Made by a program: the position numbers and the translations under genes
Assembly: GCA_945861705.1 (NCBI GenBank)
Contig: CAMAVM010000005.1
Location: 39,902-103,901 of the forward strand
Origin: Methylomagnum ishizawai
Lineage (GTDB): Bacteria; Pseudomonadota; Gammaproteobacteria; Methylococcales; Methylomonadaceae
Direction of reading: 5' to 3'
DNA: 64,000 nt
Shown: positions 1-8,046 of the stretch, one piece after another
Position numbering within the stretch: position 1 is the first letter of the stretch
Layout of the letters: every line of letters starts with the position of its first letter
The notes under the pieces: generated by a model
What the model saw: the letters and a program-made list of their open reading frames with translations, nothing else
The model's database searches: none
What the model was told of the DNA's origin: nothing

Positions 1-554
1 GCATCAATAAGACCGCTGCTGTGGGCATAATCGGCGTAATCTTGGTAAGAAAACACCAACGCATTTAAGCCCGTATTTTGCTGAAAAAGACTTTGATAGC
101 TGACTCTTTGTGTTGCTTGCAGCTTTACGCTGCCTTCAAACAGTAAAGCTAGCAACTCATCCACCTCGTCCATCAATTGCGACAGGTCAAAGCCGACGCG
201 ATACCACTCCAGCAAAGTAAACTCAGGATTATGAAAGCGTCCTGATTCGCCATTCCTAAATGCCTTACAGATCTGGTAAATAGACCCACTATCTGCGGCA
301 AGCAAACGTTTCATCGCAAATTCGGGTGAAGTCTGCAAAAACAGCGTTCGTTGCGTGGGTGGCAGTTGATAGTTTGTGGTGAAAAAATCCAGATTGGGGT
401 CAGAGCCTATAGCTTTACATATTAGTGGGGTTTCCACCTCTAGCACGGTTCTATCAGCAAAAAATTGCCGTATTTTCTGGAACAAGTGTGCCCGTAAGTG
501 CAGTAATTCTGGTGAGCAGGACGGATGCCAATCCATCCCCGACTCTTCCAACAT
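1..554 (-). CDS. epmA: EF-P--(R)-beta-lysine ligase EpmA, 3' end cut by window edge
   Basis: Reading the minus strand from an ATG at 554 gives about 184 residues open to the window edge. The protein is a class II lysyl-tRNA-synthetase-like enzyme without the anticodon-binding domain. Visible class II features are the motif 1 region (LEVETPLI) and the motif 2 region (QICKAFRNGESG followed by HNPEFTLLEW). EpmA attaches (R)-beta-lysine to a conserved lysine of elongation factor P. The gene lies 21 bases behind efp on the same strand and epmB is divergent just beyond, so all three members of the EF-P modification set are together. A TTG at 557 is an alternative start; an in-frame stop lies two codons above it. 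Identification is firm; the missing C-terminal part lies outside the window. Confidence 0.93.
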   Translation of the reverse strand, partial: MLEESGMDWHPSCSPELLHLRAHLFQKIRQFFADRTVLEVETPLICKAIGSDPNLDFFTTNYQLPPTQRTLFLQTSPEFAMKRLLAADSGSIYQICKAFRNGESGRFHNPEFTLLEWYRVGFDLSQLMDEVDELLALLFEGSVKLQATQRVSYQSLFQQNTGLNALVFSYQDYADYAHSSGLID

Positions 555-575
555 CAAACCTTACTGATAACGTTT

Positions 576-1142
576 TTATTTAACCCGCGAAATATATTCA
601 CCGGTACGCGTATCAACCTTAATCACTTCACCAATCTGCACAAACAAAGGCACCCGCACCACTGCTCCAGTATCCAGCTTGGCTGGTTTGCCGCCGCCGC
701 CAGACGTATCTCCACGCACACCGGGATCAGTTTCAACAATTGTCAATTCAACAAAATTGGCGGGAGTAACCGCCAGCGGTGCATCATTCCAGAGCGTAAC
801 AGTGCAGGAATCCTGGTCTTTAAGCCACTTTGCCGCGTCGCCGACAATTTTCTCATCCGCTTGGTACTGCTCAAAGGTATCGGGCTTCATAAAATGCCGA
901 TATTCGCCATCGCCGTATAGGTATTGCATATCGACATCCATAACATCAGCGCCTTCTAGCGATTCACCCGATTTAAAAGTGCGTTCGATCACGCGTCCGG
1001 TTTTGAGATTTCTGATTTTGACCCGACTGAACGCCTGTCCTTTGCCCGGTTTGACGAACTCATTCTCAATAATTGCACACGGATCATTGTCCAACATGAC
1101 CTTTAATCCGGCTTTAAACTCACTCGTACTATAAACAGCCAT
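576..1142 (-). CDS. efp: Elongation factor P
   Basis: 188-residue EF-P, the usual length. The protein binds between the ribosomal P and E sites and rescues ribosomes stalled at polyproline stretches. The start was set at 1142 (MAVYSTSEF...), which matches the family N-terminus; an in-frame upstream ATG would add 13 residues unlike any EF-P. The modification loop reads VKPGKGQAF and places the modified lysine at position 34, exactly as in E. coli, consistent with beta-lysylation by the adjacent EpmA and EpmB. It is probably cotranscribed with epmA. Confidence 0.97.
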   Translation of the reverse strand: MAVYSTSEFKAGLKVMLDNDPCAIIENEFVKPGKGQAFSRVKIRNLKTGRVIERTFKSGESLEGADVMDVDMQYLYGDGEYRHFMKPDTFEQYQADEKIVGDAAKWLKDQDSCTVTLWNDAPLAVTPANFVELTIVETDPGVRGDTSGGGGKPAKLDTGAVVRVPLFVQIGEVIKVDTRTGEYISRVK

Positions 1143-1225
1143 TCTATCCTCGAATCGAATCAATAAACTAAATTGCGGCATTATATAATAGACGCTGACC
1201 TCGACAGAAACCTAAATACATACAG
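1143..1225. promoter_or_regulatory. Divergent efp / epmB promoter region
   Basis: This 83-base gap separates two divergent genes. It contains the perfect palindrome ATTATATAAT (1180-1189), which supplies a TATAAT hexamer on each strand, so the two promoters may share overlapping -10 boxes. No convincing -35 box is visible on either side. Confidence 0.4.
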
Positions 1226-2236
1226 ATGCCAGTTAGCCCTTCAGACGCGCAGCATTTCGCCAAAAATTGGCAACAACAACTTTCCGAAGCCTTCACCACC
1301 ATTGAAGATTTATGCGAATATCTGGAACTAAACCCTATCGATTTGCCCATTTCACAAACCGCCAGTAAACGTTTTGCGATGCGTGTTCCGTTGAGCTTTG
1401 CCGCCAGCATGGAAAAAGGCAATCCAACCGATCCCTTATTACGGCAAGTGTTGCCTATTAATGATGAAATCGTTGATTACCCAGGATTTAGCAACGATCC
1501 GGTTGGCGATATTCAAGCCGTCGTGCAACCTGGCATCTTACATAAATACCACGGACGTGTTTTGTTAATTAATACAGGCAGTTGCGCGATAAATTGTCGA
1601 TATTGCTTCCGCCGTAATTTCCCCTATAACGAGTTGCAACTCAGCAAGCAGCAGGAAAGCGGTGCAATCGACTACATAAAATCCGAGCCGTCGATTACCG
1701 AAGTTATCTTAAGTGGTGGCGACCCCTTGCTGTTAAGCGATGCGCGGTTAGAGCAACTTATTAAGCAATTGGACGCAATAGATCATATAAAGCGCATCAG
1801 AATCCACAGCCGCTTACCTATCGTTTTGCCCGCACGAGTGACGGATGAGTTGGTCAAAACCTTGACGAACAGTAGCAAACAAATGATTTTTGTTGTTCAT
1901 GCCAATCATTCTAATGAGATCAATGCACGGGTTGTAACTGCCTTCAATTTATTAAAAAATAAAGGCGTTACCTTATTTAATCAATCTGTTCTACTAAAAG
2001 GCGTTAATGACAACGCGACAACCTTATGTGGACTAAGCGAGCAACTTTTTGCTAATGGCATCATCCCCTACTATCTGCATTTATTAGATAAAGCCACCGG
2101 CACTGGGCATTTTGAGGTTTCCGAGTATGAAGCCAAGCTATTGATCGAACAAGTGCAAAACACCCTGCCAGGCTATCTAGCACCCAAATTAGTAAAAGAA
2201 CAGGCTGGATATAAAGCAAAACAATACGTCTTATAA
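1226..2236 (+). CDS. epmB: EF-P beta-lysylation protein EpmB (lysine 2,3-aminomutase-like)
   Basis: 336-residue radical SAM, PLP-dependent aminomutase that converts L-lysine to (R)-beta-lysine for EF-P modification. The radical SAM cluster motif is visible as C120-x3-C124-x2-C127 (SCAINCRYCFRR). It is followed by the glycine-rich SAM-binding segment ILSGGDPLLL, and the C-terminal GYKAKQYVL carries the likely PLP lysine. Its length fits the short bacterial EpmB rather than the longer catabolic KamA. It is divergent from efp-epmA, and the pairing is the classic EpmA/EpmB/EF-P set. Confidence 0.95.
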   Translation: MPVSPSDAQHFAKNWQQQLSEAFTTIEDLCEYLELNPIDLPISQTASKRFAMRVPLSFAASMEKGNPTDPLLRQVLPINDEIVDYPGFSNDPVGDIQAVVQPGILHKYHGRVLLINTGSCAINCRYCFRRNFPYNELQLSKQQESGAIDYIKSEPSITEVILSGGDPLLLSDARLEQLIKQLDAIDHIKRIRIHSRLPIVLPARVTDELVKTLTNSSKQMIFVVHANHSNEINARVVTAFNLLKNKGVTLFNQSVLLKGVNDNATTLCGLSEQLFANGIIPYYLHLLDKATGTGHFEVSEYEAKLLIEQVQNTLPGYLAPKLVKEQAGYKAKQYVL

Positions 2237-2513
2237 AATCCGTGCTTATCTCGCAACATTTCATCTATTTATCTGATAATGCTAACTTTTTCTATTCTTC
2301 GGCTACCTCGATAGGATCAGTTAACACCCTATTTACCGAAATGGGTACATTCCCTAATCCAGTTTTTGTATATAATATTACGGATAATCAACGCATTCAG
2401 GATCACCTAGCTTTGGCTCCTACACAAAACCCGTCAGTTTTTAAACCCCTAGCAACTGCATATCGCCCAACATTACTATGAGCTATGCACGCCCCGCCCC
2501 AACAGGAACACAC
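2237..2513. other. Intergenic region upstream of aceE
   Basis: No gene is supported here. A 79-codon open frame at 2242-2481 has no recognisable features and no ribosome site. A TATAAT hexamer at 2371-2376 is a possible -10 box for the pyruvate dehydrogenase operon, but no good -35 box is seen at the right spacing. No PdhR-type gene or evident operator is present. Confidence 0.35.
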
Positions 2514-5192
2514 ATGAGCAACAGTTTAGTGTCAGATATTACTGGTCAGGAAGATGTCGATCCGGCAGAAACTAAGGAATGGATTGAAGCGCTACAATCT
2601 GTCCTGGAGATTGAAGGCAGCGAACGCGCCCACTTTCTAATTGAACGACTGGTTGCAGTAACGCGCCGTTTTGGTTTTGACATACCTTTTAGTGCCAATA
2701 CGGCTTATATCAATACCATCCCTGTCGCCCAACAAGCACAATTTCCGGGCGATTTTGCCATCGAGCAGCGCATTCGGTCCTATGTGCGCTGGAATGCGAT
2801 GATGATGGTGTTACGTGCCAATAAAGACACCAACGTCGGTGGACATATTGCCAGTTTTGCTTCGGCGGCAAGCTTATACGACGTGGGTTACAACCATTTT
2901 TGGCGTGCTGCTACCGAGCAATTCGCAGGGGATTTGATATTTACCCAAGGACACTCTGCACCAGGTGATTATTCACGGGCTTTTTTGCTGGGGCGACTGA
3001 CCGAAGACCAATTAAACAATTTCCGGCAAGAAGTCGGTGGTAATGGCTTATCTTCTTATCCGCATCCGTGGTTAATGCGTGAATTCTGGCAATTTCCTAC
3101 CGTTTCTATGGGCTTAGGCCCAATCATGGCGATTTACCAAGCCCGTTTCATGCGCTATATGCAAGGCCGTGGCTTTGCCGAGAGTTCAGACCGCAAGGTT
3201 TGGGCGTTTCTGGGTGATGGCGAAACTGACGAACCGGAATCACTTGGTGCTATCGGCATGGCAGGACGGGAAAAACTGGATAACCTGATTTTCGTCATCA
3301 ATTGCAATCTACAGCGTTTGGATGGACCAGTACGCGGCAATGGCAAAATCATCCAGGAACTGGAAAGTGAATTCCGTGGTGCGGGTTGGAATGTTATTAA
3401 ACTGGTTTGGGGACAACGTTGGGATGCGCTGCTGGCGCGTGACAAAGATGGCTTGTTAGCTGCTAGGATGATGGCGTGTGTGGATGGTGATTTCCAAACC
3501 TTCAAATCCAAAGATGGCGCGTATGTGCGGGAACATTTTTTCAATACACCTGAGTTAAAAGCGATGGTTTCCGACTGGTCAGACCGTGATATTTGGGAAC
3601 TTGATCGTGGCGGACATGATTCCGCCAAAGTTTATGCGGCATTCCATGCGGCGGCAAACTGTAAAGGTCAGCCTACCGTTATTCTGGCTAAGACCATCAA
3701 AGGTTACGGCATGGGCGCATCAGGTGAAGCCTTATATACCTCGCATCAGCAAAAGAAGATGAGCGATGATTCCCTAAAGCATTTTAGAGATCGCTACGAA
3801 CTGCCCGTCGCTGACGAGCAATTACACGACCTGCCTTATTTGACCTTCCCCGAAGGTTCAAAAGAACTGACCTACATGCAGCAGCGCCGGAGCGAACTCG
3901 GTGGACATCTGCCGTCACGGCGCACAAAATCTTACGCGCTAGAAATTCCGCCACTCAGCGAATTCAAGCCTTTGCTGGAAGCCAGTGGCGAAGGTCGTGA
4001 AATTTCGACCACTATGGCGTTTGTGCGGATGTTAAATATCCTGGCGAAAGACAAAAATATCGGCAAGCGCATCGTACCGATTGTCCCTGATGAATCCAGG
4101 ACTTTCGGTATGGAAGGTATGTTTAAGCAACTCGGCATTTGGTCGCAAGTTGGTCAGTTATATACCCCCCAAGATGCTGGACAATTGATGTCTTACAAAG
4201 AAGACAAAAACGGTCAGGTTTTGCAAGAAGGCATTAACGAAGCCGGTGGCTTGTGCGATTGGATCGCAGCGGGTACGTCATATTCCACCAACAATGTGCC
4301 AATGATCCCGTTTTTTATCTACTATTCCATGTTTGGTTTCCAACGGGTTGGTGATTTGATCTGGGCGGCGGCTGACCAGCGCACCCGTGGCTTCCTGATG
4401 GGCGGCACGGCTGGCAGGACGACACTGAATGGCGAAGGCCTTCAACATGAAGACGGTCATAGCCATTTGATATCGGCAACTGTCCCTAACTGCGTCTCTT
4501 ACGACCCTACTTTCGCTTATGAGTTAGTCGTGATTATCCAGGACGGTATGCGGCGCATGTATGTCGAGCAAGAGGATGTGTTTTATTACATCACGGTGAT
4601 GAATGAGAATTACAGCCATCCTGCCCTGCCTGAAGGCGCAGAAGCCGATATACTTAAAGGCATGTATTGCTTTAAACGCGGTGAAAACAACAGAAAGCCG
4701 CGAGTGCAATTGTTAGGTTCTGGCGTTATCTTCCGCGAAGTTGAATTCGCTGCTGAAATGCTGCGTAATGACTGGGGTGTAGAATCTGATCTTTGGAGCT
4801 GCCCAAGCTTTACCGAACTAGCACGAGAAGGTCAGCACTATGATCGCTGGAATCGCTTACATCCATTGGAATCGCCTAAAATATCGCATGTCGCTAAGTG
4901 CTTGGATAAAGCCGATGGTCCGGTCATCGCTGCCAGCGATTATACCCGCGCCTTTGCCGAGCAAATCCGTGCTTATATAGCCGCACCTTATGTCGTGCTG
5001 GGTACTGACGGCTTTGGTCGCTCCGATACGCGCAGCAATCTCCGCAAATTCTTCGAGGTTGACCGTTTTCACGTTACCGTTGCAGCATTGAAAAGCTTGG
5101 CTGACCTGGGCAAACTGGATAAAGCCAAAGTTGCCGAAGCCATTGCCAAGTATGGCATAGCCACTGATATAACTGCACCTTGGTTAACGTAA
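2514..5192 (+). CDS. aceE: Pyruvate dehydrogenase E1 component, homodimeric type
   Basis: 892 residues, close to the usual 887 of the E. coli type. E1 decarboxylates pyruvate with thiamine diphosphate and acetylates the lipoyl group of E2. The thiamine-diphosphate motif is visible as GDGETDEPES, with the conserved NLQRLDGPVRGN segment about 30 residues on. The start at 2514 was chosen because AGGA lies 7 bases before that ATG and the protein then begins MSNSLVSDI; an in-frame ATG at 2478 would add 12 unusual residues. It is first in the aceE-aceF-lpdA operon, 59 bases before aceF. Confidence 0.97.
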   Translation: MSNSLVSDITGQEDVDPAETKEWIEALQSVLEIEGSERAHFLIERLVAVTRRFGFDIPFSANTAYINTIPVAQQAQFPGDFAIEQRIRSYVRWNAMMMVLRANKDTNVGGHIASFASAASLYDVGYNHFWRAATEQFAGDLIFTQGHSAPGDYSRAFLLGRLTEDQLNNFRQEVGGNGLSSYPHPWLMREFWQFPTVSMGLGPIMAIYQARFMRYMQGRGFAESSDRKVWAFLGDGETDEPESLGAIGMAGREKLDNLIFVINCNLQRLDGPVRGNGKIIQELESEFRGAGWNVIKLVWGQRWDALLARDKDGLLAARMMACVDGDFQTFKSKDGAYVREHFFNTPELKAMVSDWSDRDIWELDRGGHDSAKVYAAFHAAANCKGQPTVILAKTIKGYGMGASGEALYTSHQQKKMSDDSLKHFRDRYELPVADEQLHDLPYLTFPEGSKELTYMQQRRSELGGHLPSRRTKSYALEIPPLSEFKPLLEASGEGREISTTMAFVRMLNILAKDKNIGKRIVPIVPDESRTFGMEGMFKQLGIWSQVGQLYTPQDAGQLMSYKEDKNGQVLQEGINEAGGLCDWIAAGTSYSTNNVPMIPFFIYYSMFGFQRVGDLIWAAADQRTRGFLMGGTAGRTTLNGEGLQHEDGHSHLISATVPNCVSYDPTFAYELVVIIQDGMRRMYVEQEDVFYYITVMNENYSHPALPEGAEADILKGMYCFKRGENNRKPRVQLLGSGVIFREVEFAAEMLRNDWGVESDLWSCPSFTELAREGQHYDRWNRLHPLESPKISHVAKCLDKADGPVIAASDYTRAFAEQIRAYIAAPYVVLGTDGFGRSDTRSNLRKFFEVDRFHVTVAALKSLADLGKLDKAKVAEAIAKYGIATDITAPWLT

Positions 5193-5251
5193 TCGGTTAA
5201 CTTAATTGGCTGACCTACTTCGGGATAAACACAAACTGGATAACAATAAAA

Positions 5252-6556
5252 ATGGCTGATGTAATTGAAATAAAAGTCCCTGATGTGGGTGGCGTTGCCA
5301 GTATTGACGTGGTTGAAGTGCTGATTAAGCCAGGCGATACGGTAGCATTAGACCAAATCATTGCAACACTTGAAACCGATAAAGCCAGCATGGATCTTCC
5401 TGCCAGTGCGGGTGGAACCGTACAACAAGTGCATATCAAACCCGGCGATAAAGTTGCCGAAGGTTCGTTAGTTGCAACGGTATTGATGGAGGGTGCAGAA
5501 ACAACAACTCCAGCAAAACCTGAACAACCAGACCAGAAACCGGAAGTGTCAGCACCTAAAGCACAAGAACAACCCGCACCAGTTATAACACCAGAACCTA
5601 TCAAACCCGCTACCGCTACACCTGCGTTAGCTCCCATCACTGACCAAGGCAGTGCAATAAGCGCACACGCTTCACCTTCCGTACGACTGTTTGCACGGGA
5701 ATTAGGCGTAGACATCACCCAAATAAGCGCAGGTAATGGTCGTAAAGGACGCATTTTAAAGCAGGATGTCCAAAGCTATGTAAAACGCATCATTAGCGAA
5801 GGCATACCGCAAGGCGGCGCAGGCATTCCGTCTATTCCCGCTGTCGATTTCTCGCAATTTGGCGAGACAGAAACACAAAAACTAAGCAAAATCAAACGCT
5901 TGACAGGACAAAACCTTAGCCGAGTCTGGCTTAATCTTCCTATGGTAACTTACCATGAAGAAGCCGACATCACTGAAATGGAAGCCTTCCGCGTAGCATT
6001 GAATGCCGAAAAAACCAAGGTTGAGGTAAAAATCACCGCCTTGATGTTTATCATGAAAGCTTTAGTTGCTGCCATGAAGCAGTTCCCCAGCTTTAATGCC
6101 TCTCTGTCTGCTGATGGCGAGAATTTGATACTCAAAAAGTACATCAACATTGGCATTGCCGTAGATACGCCCAATGGTTTGGTAGTGCCAGTCCTACGGA
6201 ATGTTGATAGCAAAAGCATCAATCAATTGGCTACTGAATTGGCAGAAAAAAGCGATAAGGCAAGATTAGGTAAGCTTATGCCAGCCGACATGCAAGGCGG
6301 ATGTTTAACCATCTCCAGCTTAGGCGGAATAGGTGGCACTGCATTTACACCCATCGTCAATGCACCGGAAGTCGCCATCTTGGGCGTTACCCGCGCCAAA
6401 ATGCAGCCCGTTTGGAATGGTAAGGAATTTATCCCAAGATTGATGTTGCCGCTGGATTTGACTTACGATCATCGAGTAATCGACGGCGCAGAAGGCGCAC
6501 GATTTATGGCATTCATCAAACAAAATTTAAGTGACATCAGACGTTTATTACTTTGA
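5252..6556 (+). CDS. aceF: Dihydrolipoyllysine-residue acetyltransferase (PDH E2)
   Basis: 434-residue E2 core of the pyruvate dehydrogenase complex. Domains in order: one N-terminal lipoyl domain (about 1-80, lipoylation lysine in ETDKASMD), a long Pro/Ala/Glu-rich linker, a peripheral subunit-binding domain (about 145-185, PSVRLFARELGVDI), then the catalytic acetyltransferase domain with the active-site motif DHRVIDGAEGARF near the C-terminus. Having a single lipoyl domain rather than the three of E. coli is common in many proteobacteria. The gap to lpdA is 14 bases. Confidence 0.96.
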   Translation: MADVIEIKVPDVGGVASIDVVEVLIKPGDTVALDQIIATLETDKASMDLPASAGGTVQQVHIKPGDKVAEGSLVATVLMEGAETTTPAKPEQPDQKPEVSAPKAQEQPAPVITPEPIKPATATPALAPITDQGSAISAHASPSVRLFARELGVDITQISAGNGRKGRILKQDVQSYVKRIISEGIPQGGAGIPSIPAVDFSQFGETETQKLSKIKRLTGQNLSRVWLNLPMVTYHEEADITEMEAFRVALNAEKTKVEVKITALMFIMKALVAAMKQFPSFNASLSADGENLILKKYINIGIAVDTPNGLVVPVLRNVDSKSINQLATELAEKSDKARLGKLMPADMQGGCLTISSLGGIGGTAFTPIVNAPEVAILGVTRAKMQPVWNGKEFIPRLMLPLDLTYDHRVIDGAEGARFMAFIKQNLSDIRRLLL

Positions 6557-6570
6557 CAGGAGAACAATCA

Positions 6571-8004
6571 ATGACAAGCAATCCAGGAAGTAATGAACTA
6601 AAAACAGAAATCGTTGTGCTGGGCGGCGGCCCTGGCGGCTATACCGCCGCCTTCCGCGCTGCCGACTTAGGCAAGCAAGTCGTATTGATTGAACGCTATC
6701 CCGTATTGGGCGGTGTTTGCTTGAATGTCGGCTGTATTCCCTCAAAAGCTTTGTTGCACATGGCATTGGTTATCCACGAGGCCGAGGAATTTCAGCAAAA
6801 TGGCATTAGCTTTGGCAAGCCGAAGATTGATCTCGACAAAGTCCGCGCTTGGAAAGCCAGCGTCACCAAAACCCTGAACGATGGTTTGGCTGGACTGGTT
6901 AAGCAACGAAAAATCACCTTAGTACAAGGCTTTGGCAAGTTTACCTCAGCCAACACCATCAGTGTTGAAAACGAACAAGGTGCGATAACCACAGTACAAT
7001 TCGACCAAGCAATTATCGCCGCAGGTTCGCATCCGACTAAAATCCCGTCATTTCCTTATGACGATGCACGATTAATGGATTCAACCGATGCGCTAGAGCT
7101 AAAGCAAATCCCCAAAAAACTGCTGATTGTTGGCGGCGGCATTATCGGTCTCGAAATGGCAACGGTTTATCATGCCTTGGGTTCGGAAATCAGTGTTGTC
7201 GAGTTGATGGATCAAATCATTCCTGGCTGTGATAAGGATTTGGTTACACCCTTGTTTCGCCGCATCAAAAAACAATATAAAAACATCTGGTTAGAGTCGA
7301 AAGTCACCTCCATCCAAGCGCAAAGCAAAGGTCTAAAAGTGTCTTTCGAGGGAAAAGATGCCCCAGAATCCGAATTGTTCGATTCGGTTTTAGTTGCCGT
7401 CGGCAGAAAACCCAATGGCAAAATCATCGCCGCTGAACAGGCTGGCATCAAAGTTGACGAGCAGGGTTTTATCGCCGTCGATAAGCAACAGCGCACCAAT
7501 GTCAGCCATATCTTTGCCATCGGCGATATAGTCGGCAATCCCATGCTCGCCCACAAAGCCGCACATGAAGGCAAAGTCGCCGCCGAAGTTGCCGCTGGGC
7601 ATAAAGCGGCATTCGATGCCTTGACCATCCCCAACGTCGCCTACACTGATCCCGAAATCGCCTGGATGGGCTTGACCGAAAACCAAGCCAAACAACAGGG
7701 CATAGAGTACGACAAAGCCGCCTTCCCTTGGGCTGCCAGTGGCCGCTCCTTAAGTATTGGTCGAAAAGAAGGCATTACCAAACTTATCTGCGAAAAAGGT
7801 ACAGGTCGTGTGTTAGGTGCTGGCATCGTTGGTACTAATGCAGGTGAATTGATTGCCGAAGCAGTATTAGCACTTGAAATGGGTGCTGATGCAGAAGATA
7901 TTGGCTTAACTATCCATCCGCATCCAACCTTATCGGAAACCCTAGGTTTTGCAGCAGAAATGATAACCGGCACGATTACCGATATTTACATTAAAAAACA
8001 ATAA
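6571..8004 (+). CDS. lpdA: Dihydrolipoyl dehydrogenase (PDH E3)
   Basis: 477-residue FAD-dependent disulfide oxidoreductase that reoxidises dihydrolipoamide and reduces NAD+. The N-terminal FAD motif is GGGPGGYTAAFRAADLG, the redox disulfide is in CLNVGCIPSKAL, the second Rossmann motif is GGGIIGLEMA, and the catalytic His-Glu pair lies in HPHPTLSE. An AGGAGA site at 6558-6563 sets the start at 6571; the open frame extends 18 bases further up to a TTG that overlaps aceF. Last gene of the PDH operon. Confidence 0.97.
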   Translation: MTSNPGSNELKTEIVVLGGGPGGYTAAFRAADLGKQVVLIERYPVLGGVCLNVGCIPSKALLHMALVIHEAEEFQQNGISFGKPKIDLDKVRAWKASVTKTLNDGLAGLVKQRKITLVQGFGKFTSANTISVENEQGAITTVQFDQAIIAAGSHPTKIPSFPYDDARLMDSTDALELKQIPKKLLIVGGGIIGLEMATVYHALGSEISVVELMDQIIPGCDKDLVTPLFRRIKKQYKNIWLESKVTSIQAQSKGLKVSFEGKDAPESELFDSVLVAVGRKPNGKIIAAEQAGIKVDEQGFIAVDKQQRTNVSHIFAIGDIVGNPMLAHKAAHEGKVAAEVAAGHKAAFDALTIPNVAYTDPEIAWMGLTENQAKQQGIEYDKAAFPWAASGRSLSIGRKEGITKLICEKGTGRVLGAGIVGTNAGELIAEAVLALEMGADAEDIGLTIHPHPTLSETLGFAAEMITGTITDIYIKKQ

Positions 8005-8046
8005 TATAAACAATTTTGAAATACGCGAACACCACCGAGTAAAACG

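Noticed and set aside
2242..2481. 79-codon plus-strand open frame before aceE
   Set aside because: No ribosome site, no recognisable sequence, and it overlaps the expected aceE promoter region.
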